From Sordaria brevicollis (lineage: Eukaryota > Ascomycota > Sordariomycetes > Sordariales > Sordariaceae): a stretch of 64,000 nt of DNA. The stretch is taken from NCBI GenBank assembly GCA_033439795.1, contig JAUTDP010000007.1, forward strand, positions 1,922,001 to 1,986,000. Reading direction: 5' to 3'. The translations under genes were made by a program, and so were the position numbers. Below, piece by piece: positions 33,801 to 46,849 of this stretch. Below the pieces are notes generated by a model, which was not told where the DNA came from, did not search any database, and worked only from the letters and a program-made list of their open reading frames with translations. Every line of letters begins with the position of its first letter. Position 1 is the stretch's first letter.

Positions 33801-36800
33801 GATTGGCATTTCCGATCTTATGAGGTTGTTCCCTGGAGGCTACGAGGTCTATACGATATACGATAGGGGTCGGATGATGAACAACTGCGGACAAGTCGCA
33901 GCTTCCATATCAGCTTCCATATCACTGACCGGCCTGAACACTGATGTAAGGGAGACAGACCTGGACTCTGCTGAGAACAAAAGAAACGGGCGCAGATAGG
34001 AAGAAGCAACTTTACAAATGGGTTCGATTCTGTTCCTGCATTAGCAATTCGTCACCCGCAGGAAAAGCGCCAATATTGGTTCTTTTTCCGTTACCACCTG
34101 AAGTGTCTCAAACGACGACCTTCCTTTGTCCCTCCGCGCTTATAGACCCCATATGGGGCAAGGATCGTTGCCCGATGACCGGTCACCGTCGTTGTGCAAA
34201 CGTTGCTTTGTGCCTCAATATACACAGCCCAGCCGGATTTAACTGTGGTGGTTGTATGTGCGCTTGGAGCGGATGTTGTTTGATCCGCTGCATACCTACC
34301 CCATCTTTGCTTGTTCCCGTGCCCAGAAGGAAGGTTGGTGATGGTTTCTGGACCCCAGCCGCATACCAACATCTCGAGTCTACGTTTTCTTACTTCTTCG
34401 TCTATCCATCTCGTCATAGCCCGTCTTCTCATATTTGGGGTATCTATAGTGAGGCAGCTTCACACACGACATACAGACTGGTGTTAACACAGTCCATCTG
34501 TTCAAGACACAGCAAGAAGAGTGTTACCATCGAAAGAAGCTCCACAACCAACCTCAACCCTTTCACAAGACACTGCATTTTGGTGGCTGCATCCCGCCGG
34601 GACACTGCTTAAGCATCCTCTTCCCAAGCGCCCATGCGGTTCATGTTTCTTCCCGTCGATATATATTTCCAGGATCATTCCTAATTTGGACTGGACTTTT
34701 CTTCGTGCAAACCTAGATAGGCTTGCGAAACATAACTCACCTTGACCGGCTTCTTCTGCTGTCAAGAGTTACAGCTTGACCCAGTCCACAACGTTACACA
34801 GCATTTTGGAGAAGAGGGGGAATCACAAAGGATTCTGTGGTGCGGCGCATAACAGTGTAGGTTTGCTACACATTCATCTAATACATCATCAACAGTTCGA
34901 GTGACAGCGGATGGTTATTTGTTGTCGATTGGGTGCCCCAGAGACAAACTTGAACCCTATTGCGCCGTGGTCGAGTTGTTAAACCGTTGCGCGCGCGCGC
35001 GGTACTGTGTGTAATATGCTGTTGTGCAAAATCTTGATGCTGTGTGAGATGCTGTCATTCGGTTTCACCAACCAAGATGCTCTAGATGCGTTGGACCTAA
35101 GATAGCTAGTGGAATGTTGATGGCGGTGGCTGCTCCGTTCGACCGGTGTCTGTTTCGCAAGGGAAGGCTGAATATGGAATCCTAAAGACTAACGTGAAGA
35201 TTGCCCCTGGCAAGTTGCCAGTGGCGGACCATATTGATGCCCAAATTGTCCTAATCGAAAGGGATCTTTTTCAGCTATCTTTTGATTCTCGACGAGGCTT
35301 GCAAATCTCCATATCTCCAAACCAGCACATGACGCTTTCAACCGTTTGTGAGTTATCAGATTTACCCCGACGGTTATATCAAAGCCCGCGATGGGTATTG
35401 CATGTAGTGTAGTAATAGAACAATTTACCCCTGAGAATAATACAACCACTTCACTCACAGCTCGCAAACCAATCATCAAGCTTACCATTTCATTCCCACC
35501 TCTTTCCTTCCTTGGACCGAACCACATGAGAAGATACCGGGCCGAGCCATAACATAGGGCGTAGGGCATAGGGCATAGGTGTAGGCCTATAGGCCCAAAC
35601 GTAAACCATCACATCGCTTGCTTTTGCATCCATTTACCAATCAAACGCATATCCATACGGCAAAAACCTCCGAGGAAAGGCGACCGCGCAACCGGCGTCC
35701 CTGGTTCCTGCGCCCTGTTCCCGGCCGTCCTTCGACGTGGTCATGATCGAGAGGTCTGGGGAAGCGACCTCAGTAACCAACCAGACTTCTGAGATGCCAT
35801 ATCTGACATCTTTCTGGCCCGCGCCCCGGACGGCAAGTATGTAAAAGCAAGCAAAGCAAAGCCTGTCACAGGGCTGAACAAGAAAAGGCGGTGCTGGTTT
35901 TGGTAATCCCAGACTTTTGAGGGTCAACCAGTGATTTTGCTCCTAAACGCCATGACCCATGGGGTGATGATGGTGGGGTGAGGGTTTCAAGTGGTGAAGT
36001 AGTGATCAATTGCCGGTCTTGGTTGGTATGGAGGCTGGCCAATAATTGCGATGGATACAGATAACGGTCCTGGTTGAGAGGATTCGGAACTCGGGAGGGT
36101 TGTAAGGAGAAGATGACTTCTGGGCGGTGATTCGTTGTTGGGGATCATCCGCTTCACACCCTCATTTTGCTATGGGTGCACTATCTTCATACCATCGTGA
36201 AGACGGCAAACAATGGGTGGGCTCGAAACACAAGAAGTAGAGCGGAGCTTACTTCCGCTGTTGGGCCGGGTTGAGCTGTGAGGACCGATGTTTGTGAAGA
36301 CTGTTTGGAAGCTGACTTCGACAATTGCATGCCTGTGAACATAAGCTGGGCTTTTCATCCATTTTCATAAAAAGAGGTCGCGGGTTTCGCCTGGAGGTAC
36401 CGATTCGAACCAAGCAAGTATCAGAAAGCAACCAGTTGTCTGAGCACATGCGAAGAGGTGAGAAGCCGATGAGATCCGATAGAGATAGTATGTAGTTTGC
36501 TATGGCAGCTGTTCCATCGTCGAAGGTTCATATCTCTCTGGAAGATTATTTTCACCCGTATATCGATCTAGGAAGGTTGCGTTGTGTTCTTTCATGATAG
36601 CAAGAAGATGCGGATATAAAAATGACGACGGAGGAAGTCGAGGTTTGAACCGTGATGATTCTCGGCGAGTCAGACAGTTGCATGATGCCGCAAAAACGTG
36701 CCCTGCCGCTTCAGCGGACCGCCCCCGGACTACAGTGGAGCTAGGCGGGTGTCTCCAGTGCTCCACCCCCGGATTCCCGTCATCAACACATCGTCATCAC

Positions 36801-37767
36801 ATGGAAGCCGAGAGTCTCGTCAACGGGAAGCCGTCACTTTCCATTTTCAACACACCTGTTACTCTGTTCATGAAAGTTTCTCGATGAATTGGATTCCACT
36901 CAACCTGACAATATTCCCTCAACATCCTTTAGTAATAAGAATATCTCTCCATCTCTGTCTGTTACAGAGATCCACAACGCAAACCGCTGCTGCTGTCATG
37001 TGGTTTCGTATTTCGGCACAAGTTAACCCGGTGCCTCCGACAACCGGGCTTCCTTCTTGGGATCAACACTCCTGGGGATGCTTCAACTCCGATACGGATC
37101 GTTGACCGAGACCTGATGTTGCAATTCCTCATGAGCTTCGGCTTCTGGTCAAACGATAAGATGATAGCCGGAGGCTCATCGGCGCCATCACCCTTGTTAT
37201 CGGCTTTATCGTTCAACCAGTTCTCCTACGCGAATTGGGTATTGGCCAATGAGAAGTCCCGAGCCCCGCACTATAACGTCAAACGATGAGGGCTTCGTGC
37301 AGCCCGTCATGTCTAAAGCCGGCACAAAGCGAATCTTTCAATCGCAGAAGCTGGGCTGAATTGGCTGGTAGAGATGGCAGGGGGCGAGCTGAAGGTATTC
37401 GTACAGGGCAGGAGCAACCGCTTGTGAGGGGAAGAAGATGAGGGGGTGGTTTGCAGAGGCCAATGACTGGAATGGTCAAACTGTGCCTCTGACTTCAACT
37501 TCCATCCTTCATCTTCAAAACTTCAATTCGTTTGCTTCGCCTGCAATAGTCCGACGACGATCAACTGTTTTCATCAGGGCAGCTCCAGTTCAAAAGTCCA
37601 AAGGCGACATCAAATACAAGCACTTCATACTCAACTCTACAGGACTGGCATACACAACGACAACTTCCGGTCCTCTTCAACTTGCTCTCTTCTACACTTC
37701 AGATCTTGAAAGGCGAATAAACATAGAGAAGAATCACTATTCGAAGATTCGGGTCAAACTCAACACA
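30896..37767. other. Long gene-poor interval
   Basis: 6.9 kb with no protein gene I can support. The longest frames (178 codons at 34,076; 155 at 32,088 minus; 126 at 35,189 minus) lack domains, have mixed codon usage and overlap open frames on the opposite strand. Minor structure includes an alternating GC run near 34,988-35,001, TAGGGC(A/G)-type short repeats ending in a GGCCTATAGGCC palindrome near 35,551-35,597, and a doubled AGCTTCCATATCA near 33,899-33,925. It may contain long regulatory leaders or non-coding transcripts. Confidence 0.5.
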
Positions 37768-39693
<1,926 letters not shown>

Positions 39694-41205
39694 GCGCTTC
39701 CTCATACTGGCTAGCGCCTGACCTTAGAACAACTTTCACGATGCCGTTCCTGATACCTTCTGTACTCGAGGACTATCACAGTCAATTCAGTTGCGTCCGT
39801 GAAGGTTGCATCGAGAGGCTGGTTTGGCGCACTCTCGGCAGCGCATGTCGCACAAGAACAGCGTCAGTCGACGATGTGGTGGAATTGTAGCTCGATGCTA
39901 TCCTGCTGTGCTAACTATTTCATTTGGTCAGCAGGAGTTGTAATGCATCAAGTCAGCATTGGAGAATTCGTTCATTTGGCTGTGTTCAACGGGAGGAATC
40001 GATGGGCATGCTGAGATACATGCAATGTTGTTGGATTAGGCGTTAAGCGAATCAAATCACAACCCGATCCTTGAGTTGCATTGCGCTGTTGGCTTTATAT
40101 TGCACATGTGCTTTATTCTTAATTCAACCCCCTCAGCCTGCCCGCCCTTGCCACCCTTTCTTTTGAAGTCGTGATTCCGAGAGAGTTACGGACGGCCCGT
40201 CATTCTACCCCGTGCTGGAGATCGTCTTGACCCTCAAAGGCCACGTGCGGGCTGCCTTAAAAGAGCTTGGATGGCACCGGGGTTGCAAAAAAGGTTGGGG
40301 ACCTCGTTGGCCACTGGCGATGTTCAGAAACAAGCATTTGTCCAAGAGTGGCTGTGGCAGTATAGCATGATGGCAAAGACTTGGCAGGTATCCATACTTC
40401 CTGTAGCCGGCGTCAGACAGAGGTCCAGATCCAGAGGCACAACCTTGGACGACATTTGTCTTGCAGGCGGATTTGACACCTTGACAAGACACCAAGAAAG
40501 GCGCCATCCAATCAGAAGCGAGGAATCCACCTCGTGCCTACTAGAAAGGAGCTGGGCACGCGACTCCTTTGGGACTTCAAAGTGCACTTCGGAGATGGAA
40601 ACACTAGTGTTCCATGCTCTCTAGATACACTGCACGTTACGATTGTCGATTTCCTACGTTCGTCTCCCCGCCCTCTGCTGAAGCATCACGCCCTTGGTTG
40701 ATCCTTCTGATTCGGTTTTCACATTAGAACCAGCAAGCACAATGTCCATATATTGTCCTTTGATGGCGTACTCCGATTCTACATCCCGTGCTGGGACATC
40801 TGTATTCCTCGACAACACTTGAGCGAACCTATCACAAAGCCATTGAAATTTGGAATCTGCTCATTATTTAGTTACCACTGCAAGGCGACACCCGAAGATC
40901 ATCTTATCATTCTCTCTTGGCCAGACGCAACCACAAGCACAAGTGAAAGCCACTAATTGGAGGATTCCCACCTTCCTTCAAGCCGAATCTTGCACAGCAC
41001 CTACAACGTCAGTTGTACCTGACAGCTACCTCTTTCGTTGAGCACCAGGCTGCCCTGAGTTTCCCCGGTTCGACTTGGGCGTGGCTCTGAAGCTCGGGAT
41101 TCTGGACTCCCAGCCCTCCATACGTTACCTATTACCAGACTCACCTCTACCTAGAGGTATACCCCGGGTGGTTTTAGGCCATCGCGATTACGAAAGTCGA
41201 TCACG
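39694..41205. other. Intergenic between P5C dehydrogenase and bHLH genes
   Basis: 1.5 kb. It includes the terminator side of the dehydrogenase gene and the promoter and leader of the bHLH gene. Frames of 100-117 codons near 40,205-40,624 overlap on both strands and show no family features. Confidence 0.5.
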
Positions 41206-42521
41206 ATGCCTCAAAGGTCTTTGCCTACGCCAGTATCATCAACGGATATGAAAGCCCAGGAATATCCATCCCTTGCCTCACTTCAGATGTTGTTCGAATT
41301 ACCACCACCTGCCATCATTCCATCCAACGCCTCCCGCACACCTCCACGAACCCCAGAAAAAGGATACACAATGCAACCAAGCGAGACAGTCAAGTCACGA
41401 AGGCGTGCAGCAACTGTAGCAGGCCCATCACAGAACAATTTTGCTCTTCCTCCCCCTCCTACGAGGTCACGCAAAATCATCCAGATGAAGCCGCGCGAAG
41501 TTGCTGCTGCCCAACCACTTGCTCCAAACCCTAAAGATTCGACAGTCAGCGAACCAGGCTCGGACCTGGTACCTACAACCTCCAACCCAGAGTCGACAAC
41601 GTCAACGGCGACAACAAGCGGCGCTAAGAAGAAGCAAAGCGCAGCTGGAAGGAAGATTGCAAGGAAGACAGCACATAGCTTGATCGAAAGGCGAAGGAGA
41701 TCCAAGATGAACGAAGAGTTTGCTCTTCTAAAAAGCATGATACCAGCATGCACCGGCGAGATGCACAAGTTGGCTATCCTCCAGGTTAGTATCGTATTCC
41801 TAAAAACGTCAACTGGGTGTCGGGAACTAACGAATTACCTCAGGCATCAATAGAATATATCAGGTACCTGGAAGATTGTGTCGCTAGGCTCCAAGCTCGA
41901 CATCAATCGAATGCATCAGAGCCAGAACATGCGGCGAAGAGTCTTCCAACACCCTCCGTTCAAGAACCTTTCCATCCTGAGGCTGCCTTTTCCTTTTCCG
42001 TGAGAGAAGCCCCTGCAGATGACGACGTAGAGATGTCGGACTCGTCAGGGGGTCCTTCACCGGGCTCTTCACCTCCACTTGCCGCAACCACTTCTCATCA
42101 GCCGTCCGTATCTCCGGCACTGCTACCCCAGCAGCGGTCGAGGGGTCGACATGATTCGATCACATTGGGTGTGCCATCCGTCGATCACCAAAGACATTAT
42201 AGCTTCAGTGGTTCATCTGTTGCTGCCTCACCCGCTGGTTTTAACTCAGGGGCACATTTGTACGGCGGCAACGGCGCCGCCATGCACGACACACCAACCA
42301 TCTCGGTTTCGGGCCCAGCACTGACTAGTCCTTTCCTGGGAGCCCGAAACGACCTTGACCATGAGGCAACAGCTGCTCTTCTTATGTTGAACCAACACAC
42401 ACAAGCGAACAGTCGAAAACCGACGACGAACACCGACGGCTCCGCTGGAGCCGCACCCGCAGCCACCGGCCCCGCGAGGACGGGGCGGGGAATGAGTGTC
42501 AGAGACTTACTGAGCGCATGA
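41206..42521 (+). CDS. Basic helix-loop-helix transcription factor
   Basis: Coding join: 41206-41784 and 41844-42521, giving 418 aa. The 59-bp intron lies in helix 2 and restores HKLAILQASIEYIRYLEDC. The bHLH spans about residues 153-212. The basic region HSLIERRRRSKMNEEF has His, Glu and Arg at the 5-9-13 positions, the pattern of group B factors that bind CACGTG. A short leucine-containing extension follows (LEDCVARLQARH) but no full leucine zipper. The N-terminus is Pro/Ser-rich with a PPRTPEKGY stretch; the C-terminus is disordered and ends GRGMSVRDLLSA. Targets cannot be read from the sequence. Start is the first Met of the frame. Confidence 0.9.
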
Positions 42522-44321
42522 GGACCCAGAAGAGGAATCGTTCGATGGTGCCTCCATGTACATCCAGATAAGATCATTTGCCCTTGGCGTCTGTCGGCTT
42601 AGACTCGGCCTCGGCTTGGCGGTTCTGGGGATTTACCGTGCATACATGCTGGATCCACGGTTCCGCTGGTACCGGAATAGCAACCGAGCGATCACAGGAC
42701 CGGAGTATGCAGGGTCTTTGGTGTCCGCCAGGGGTGAGGATGCCCGTGGGAAGGGTGTTGGAGAGAACGGCGTGTTGGGGTTCTGGAAGTCTCGGAGAAC
42801 TTCGGCACGCTCTTCTATGGTATGAAAGTTTCAAGTCGGAGCACCGCTCCATATGTTGAGTCGTGAGGAACTGGGATGTATATGTCCATCTGGGCTGAGG
42901 GATCGCAAATGAATAATGCCTCAGACTTGAACCGTATCAGGGTGGTTCGAGAGAGTTTATGAAGCAATATGACCTCAACTATGCCGGAGTTTTGTTTGTT
43001 TTGGGAACTGGAAAAGGAAAGACGATCCGGAGGATCATGGGAATTGATAGACGAACAACAAAGTTACCAAAGTTTTGATGTCTTTCTAAACGCCAAAAGC
43101 AACACTTTAAAGAGAACTTGCCATTTCTGCGGATCATGGTGCCAGTTGAAGGGTCATTGATGGTAGATGTTTCATCTTCGAGACGAATAGCGTACCATTG
43201 GTTGCTTTGCGCTTTGACCTTTTGAGGCGAACAACATCGACACCGAACACTCGGATAACACTCGAGAACACCGAAGGTTAGAGAGGACGCACAACAGTTC
43301 ATTCCATTCCGGAATGGCTTCATGATTCCTATCTTGCTACTGAAGGCGCCGTTTGATCCGCTGGACAAACAATTCGCGTACGTGGCAATGGGAAAGTCGG
43401 GGTTTCATCCTCGTCGCTCGTACGAGGAATCGACGGTTCGCCTCCCGCTTTAAGCCTCACCCACGGACCTCGATGCCCCTGTATCGCCCTATGTTCCCCA
43501 ATTCTCTGGGTCAGGGGCACGTGATACCCCTGATATCGAACAAAAACATACCGAAGGAGTTGTTGGCGATGGCCGGACAAGGCCGGTCGCGACACTTCGC
43601 AGGACTGTCAAGACCGAGTCGATATCCCGGAGTCCCGGGGAATCCCAAGAGGGAGCCACAACTCTCTCCGCCTCCCAACCCAAGCTGCCTATATATGCTA
43701 TCCTCTGCTCTCCCAATGTAGCCTTTCATGTCTTACACCAGTCAACAACAACATCTTCCAACAAACCCTGCTTCCCAAGCTTCTTTTTCACGGCCTCGTA
43801 TCGGCGTGGATTATCTGCAAAGGCAATCACCGCCAAAACTCTACAACACTCTCCCGCGAGCTAGCCAGCGGTCTCAACAACAGGATCCTTCTGTTCCTCG
43901 AAGAAGACCTTCGTTACCCTTTCACTTTCCGGTTAACTCTCAGTCAGAGTCAGCCAACAACCGTCGCAACCTCCTTCAACTCAACCTAGTCAGTCTTGAC
44001 AACACCTCCCACAAACAGTCCGTAAGACCGCCTCCTTACCCTCCTCTCCCGGTATCGCCGCGGCAGTTCACCAAACTCGCACCATCACCACTTGTTGTAT
44101 CCCGTCCACATCCCCGGACTGTCTTCAGCTCGAGCAAGCCTCAGCCGCTTCGCCTCGTTCAGGAGTCCCTCAACTCGCGCAAGCGAAAACCACCTGTCTT
44201 TTTCGCCCAGCATACACGGACTCTGGTTCAGTCCGTGACTTACATTACTATCCACCAGGACTCTTCTTCTTCTTACTCTCCGACTTCTTCGTCTTACTCG
44301 CCAACCGCGACAACCTTCAAG
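42522..44321. other. Intergenic and probable long leader of the small conserved gene
   Basis: 42,522-43,690 shows no supportable gene. From 43,690 a TATATATG is followed, about 30 bp later, by an ATG (43,728) opening a frame of 198 codons that stays in frame with the small gene at 44,322. Its translation is Ser/Pro/Gln/Arg-rich and the DNA is C/T-rich with CAACAACA-type runs, typical of long fungal leaders. I therefore treat it as leader, with an N-terminal extension as the alternative. Confidence 0.5.
43690..43697 (+). promoter_or_regulatory. TATA-like element
   Basis: TATATATG in an otherwise C/T-rich stretch, about 630 bp before the chosen start of the small conserved gene and 38 bp before the ATG at 43,728. 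Its position suggests transcription starts around 43,720-43,730. Confidence 0.35.
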
Positions 44322-44872
44322 ATGGCCAACACCAACCCTACCATGCCTAAGGTCTCTAACCTCCCCCCTGTCCCTGCTGGAGCCCGCTCAGGTTTTCTGT
44401 CCCCAACTAAGGAAGAAATGCTCGCTGACCTTCGTCGCCAGGTAAATATCTGAACCTCCCGCCCCATTTTGCCTTTTACTTTCCTCTTTTGGATCGAATA
44501 GTAGTAAGATCCTCATCGAAACAAAGAAAAAGAGTTCTGACGTGTGTGCACAAAAACAACAGCTCGACGACACCAACTCCGACGGCTCCTCCGTTGACTC
44601 CCGCGGCCGTCGTCGCCGCAGAAACAAGGGCGCCCTCCAGAAGCAGGGTGGTCTCGCCGGCCCTCAGATTTTGCCCCGTCTGGCCGACACCAAGCCCGTT
44701 CGTCTCCAGCTTGGCTTGAATCTCGACGTCGAGGTCGAGCTGAAGGCTAGACTGCAGGGCGATGTCTCGCTCACTCTCCTGTAAGTCTTCTTATCTTCTC
44801 AACTAGAGGTATCCCTTTTCCCAAGGACGGTGGGGACTAATCCCATCTTTTTTTTCTCTTACCAGTCAATAA
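44322..44872 (+). CDS. Small conserved fungal protein, unknown function
   Basis: Coding join: 44322-44441, 44563-44780 and 44866-44872, giving 114 aa. Introns are 121 and 85 bp. The first ends in AACAACAG; the second has donor GTAAGT, a GGGACTAATC branch-like site and a strong pyrimidine tract. Exon 3 supplies only the last residues, so the protein ends LTLLQ. N-terminal MANTNPTMPKVSNLPPVPAG is followed by LSPTKEEMLADLRRQ, a basic SRGRRRRRNKGAL patch and the most conserved part, KPVRLQLGLNLDVEVELKAR then LQGDVSLTLL. I recall this C-terminal pattern from other ascomycetes without a function. If the second intron is retained the protein stops two residues earlier. A start at 43,728 would add 198 residues. 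Confidence 0.72.
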
Positions 44873-44881
44873 ACTCCTTAA

Positions 44882-45457
44882 CCCTTAAATTCCCCTCTTT
44901 TCCTCTACCATGACCACTCAGCCAAACCCACAAAATTCCAACAAGATCATAAAAACAGAGTCGAAAAGAAACAACAATCCCGTTCATCCACCCAACTCCA
45001 TCTCAACCCTTCCACCCGCTCCGTCACCACCGTCGACGAACTATTTCATCTCCGCCTCGGCACGCTCCGCCTGCGTCAGCGCTGGCTCGATCGCGATGTC
45101 AGTCCCAGTTTAACGGCCGCCGTTGCGTTTCTGATCGGGATGGTTGGTTTTCTGAGCGGGGTGATGGTTTCTAGTCTTTGGTCATCATGGTCATGGTCAT
45201 GGTCATGGACATGGATATCCACCTGGGTGCAGATGGTGTGGGATGCGGTAGTTGTCGACACCTTTGTCACGATGGTTCCGGAATGGATGATGGTTCTGGT
45301 GACGACGATGTTCGCGACACTAGTGGATATGGGCTCGACGGTTTTGGAAACGATGACGACTTCGTGGTCGTTTGTTTATACCCTACTTCAGCTTGGGTTG
45401 ACGACATCGGCTTTTGAAAGAAGTGTCGGCATCATTGGAGTTGGGTTCATGGGATGA
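44882..45457 (+). other. Codon-biased open frame without an ATG at its start; possible alternative 3' exon
   Basis: Open for 191 codons to a TGA at 45,455. The first 60 codons end mostly in C (CTC, CGC, GTC, ACC, GAC) as Neurospora exons do, and translate to TTVDELFHLRLGTLRLRQRW followed by LDRD. The rest is hydrophobic (AFLIGMVGFLSGVMV) and includes a Trp-Ser repeat coded by TCATGG units. It has no good initiation codon until Met at 45,140. An acceptor AAACAG ending at 44,958 would put it in frame with exon 2 of the small conserved gene, giving a longer isoform with a membrane-like C-terminus. It could instead be a decayed or separate gene. Confidence 0.35.
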
Positions 45458-46164
45458 GCCTCTGGGTCTGGTCAAGGGGGAAAAGGGAAAGGGGGAGACA
45501 AGACAGGGAAGGAAAGGGCTTAATGATGGGATTGAATCGGGAAAGATTACGGGGATTGGGAAATGGAAAACCAGAAGCACAGGATGGAGAGGGAGTCCCA
45601 AGGAGAATAGCACTTGGCCCTTCTCCCTCCATCTCATGTAATTCTACGATGTAATTGGGAATTTGGAATCATTGGATTGGATGTCAGGTATAGGATAAAA
45701 CAGAACACACTTTCTTTAATCTTTCAAATGCTCTTACTCGACATCTTCGGTGCCAGGGCTTGATTGTTATGTGCTGGTATTTTCTGCCGCCTAGTGACAT
45801 CAAATGATTTGTACGCTGCTGCACGAATTCATCTTCGCTGGTCTGAGAGAACAGGAAAGGTGTGTTCGTAGGCCCTACTTGTTGAGTGAGTGTCTTGACT
45901 CTTGACCTCAGACCAGCTCACTGACTCGATGCCGTTTGATATCCGGGACGGGACATGTTTCAAAATGGAACTTCTTAACACGGACGGATGAGAGCAGAAC
46001 TTCAACTTGGCATCGCGCGCGATTCAGGGGAACATGCTGTAACGCCAAGGTAACATGTCAATCAAAAAATTCCGCAGCAGAAGAAGGGAATAAAAAAATA
46101 AAACAGGAAAAAGACAGAAAAAAAACCTGGACGGAGAAGGTGGAGAAAGTGAACTGAAAAACGC
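45458..46164. other. Intergenic before the tRNA gene
   Basis: 700 bp without a supportable gene. 45,458-45,600 is purine-rich (GGGAAAGGGGGAGA-type runs). 46,070-46,140 is a run of A and AG. Confidence 0.5.
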
Positions 46165-46173
46165 AAAAAAAAA
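46165..46173 (-). terminator. RNA polymerase III terminator of tRNA-Asp
   Basis: Nine A residues on the + strand, read as T9 on the gene strand, 14 bp after the tRNA 3' end. Runs of four or more T end Pol III transcripts. Confidence 0.8.
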
Positions 46174-46186
46174 GCAAAAGATTGGT

Positions 46187-46279
46187 CTCTCCCGCCGGGA
46201 ATTGAACCCGGGTCTCGAGCGAATCGAACTGATGTTCAAGCTTGACAAGCTCACATACTGACCACTATACTACGGAAGA
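46187..46279 (-). tRNA. tRNA-Asp (GTC) with a 21-nt intron
   Basis: Read on the minus strand. The acceptor TCTTCCG pairs with CGGGAGA, with discriminator G as in tRNA-Asp. The D arm is GTAT-AGTGGTCA-GTAT. The anticodon stem TGAGC pairs with GCTCG around loop TTGTCA..C, anticodon GTC. The variable loop is AGAC, and the T arm CCGGG-TTCAATT-CCCGG contains the B box GGTTCAATTCC. Between base 37 and base 38 sits a 21-nt insert starting AGCTTGAAC, the canonical position for nuclear tRNA introns. Without it the RNA is 72 nt before CCA, a normal length. Unspliced pairing of TGAGC with GCTTG is possible but weaker and would leave an impossible variable region. Confidence 0.92.
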
Positions 46280-46849
46280 TTGTTACAACTGTTGATCAGC
46301 TGTCGTAGTGGGTTGTTGGGAACTGTAGCAGATTCGCAGGTTATATACCTAATATGTCAAACTGGACATTCCGACAATACGAGGCTTACCGTTATATTCT
46401 GACAGAACACTTTGCGTTTTATCCCCCTGCCACTTTTAGAGCTCTGTTGAATTCACTATAGTATCTGATTTACCGTTGAGGTCCGTATGCAGAGCAGTTT
46501 CTTGATTCATGATGGACTCAAGTGTGGAGTTTCGAACATGAAAGGAGGGATGTTGTAGTCTTGCAGCAGCTCTTTTCTTCGGCCGAAACTTGTATTGAAC
46601 CATCCATTTTCCGGATCACTAGTACAATTACTCAAATAAATTACTGCACCAAAGGTTGGTTACGATCGAAAGCTCAGATAGATAGACAGGTTTATTCAAA
46701 CATGGGGTATTATGAAACGGGTATACAGAATGTGAAGAAATATCTCGAAAACAGGTAGGCAGGGATATGATGGATCGAACACCGAAAACCAGTGCTTTCT
46801 CCATCCAAACTTCCTCGCACCTCACACCTCAAGCCTCATACCTTACTCA
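46280..46849. other. Intergenic between tRNA-Asp and the phosphatase gene 3' end
   Basis: 570 bp, A+T-richer. Short frames only. Nothing else recognised. Confidence 0.5.

Noticed and set aside
34076..34612. 178-codon frame in the gene-poor interval
   Set aside because: High Ser/Cys/His with poor codon bias; overlaps a minus-strand frame of similar quality.
34988..35001. Alternating GC run, possible Z-DNA
   Set aside because: Too short to mean much and not tied to any gene.
36390..36430. GATTCGAACC, resembling a tRNA T-loop on the minus strand
   Set aside because: The flanking bases do not form a T stem and no acceptor, D or anticodon arms can be drawn.
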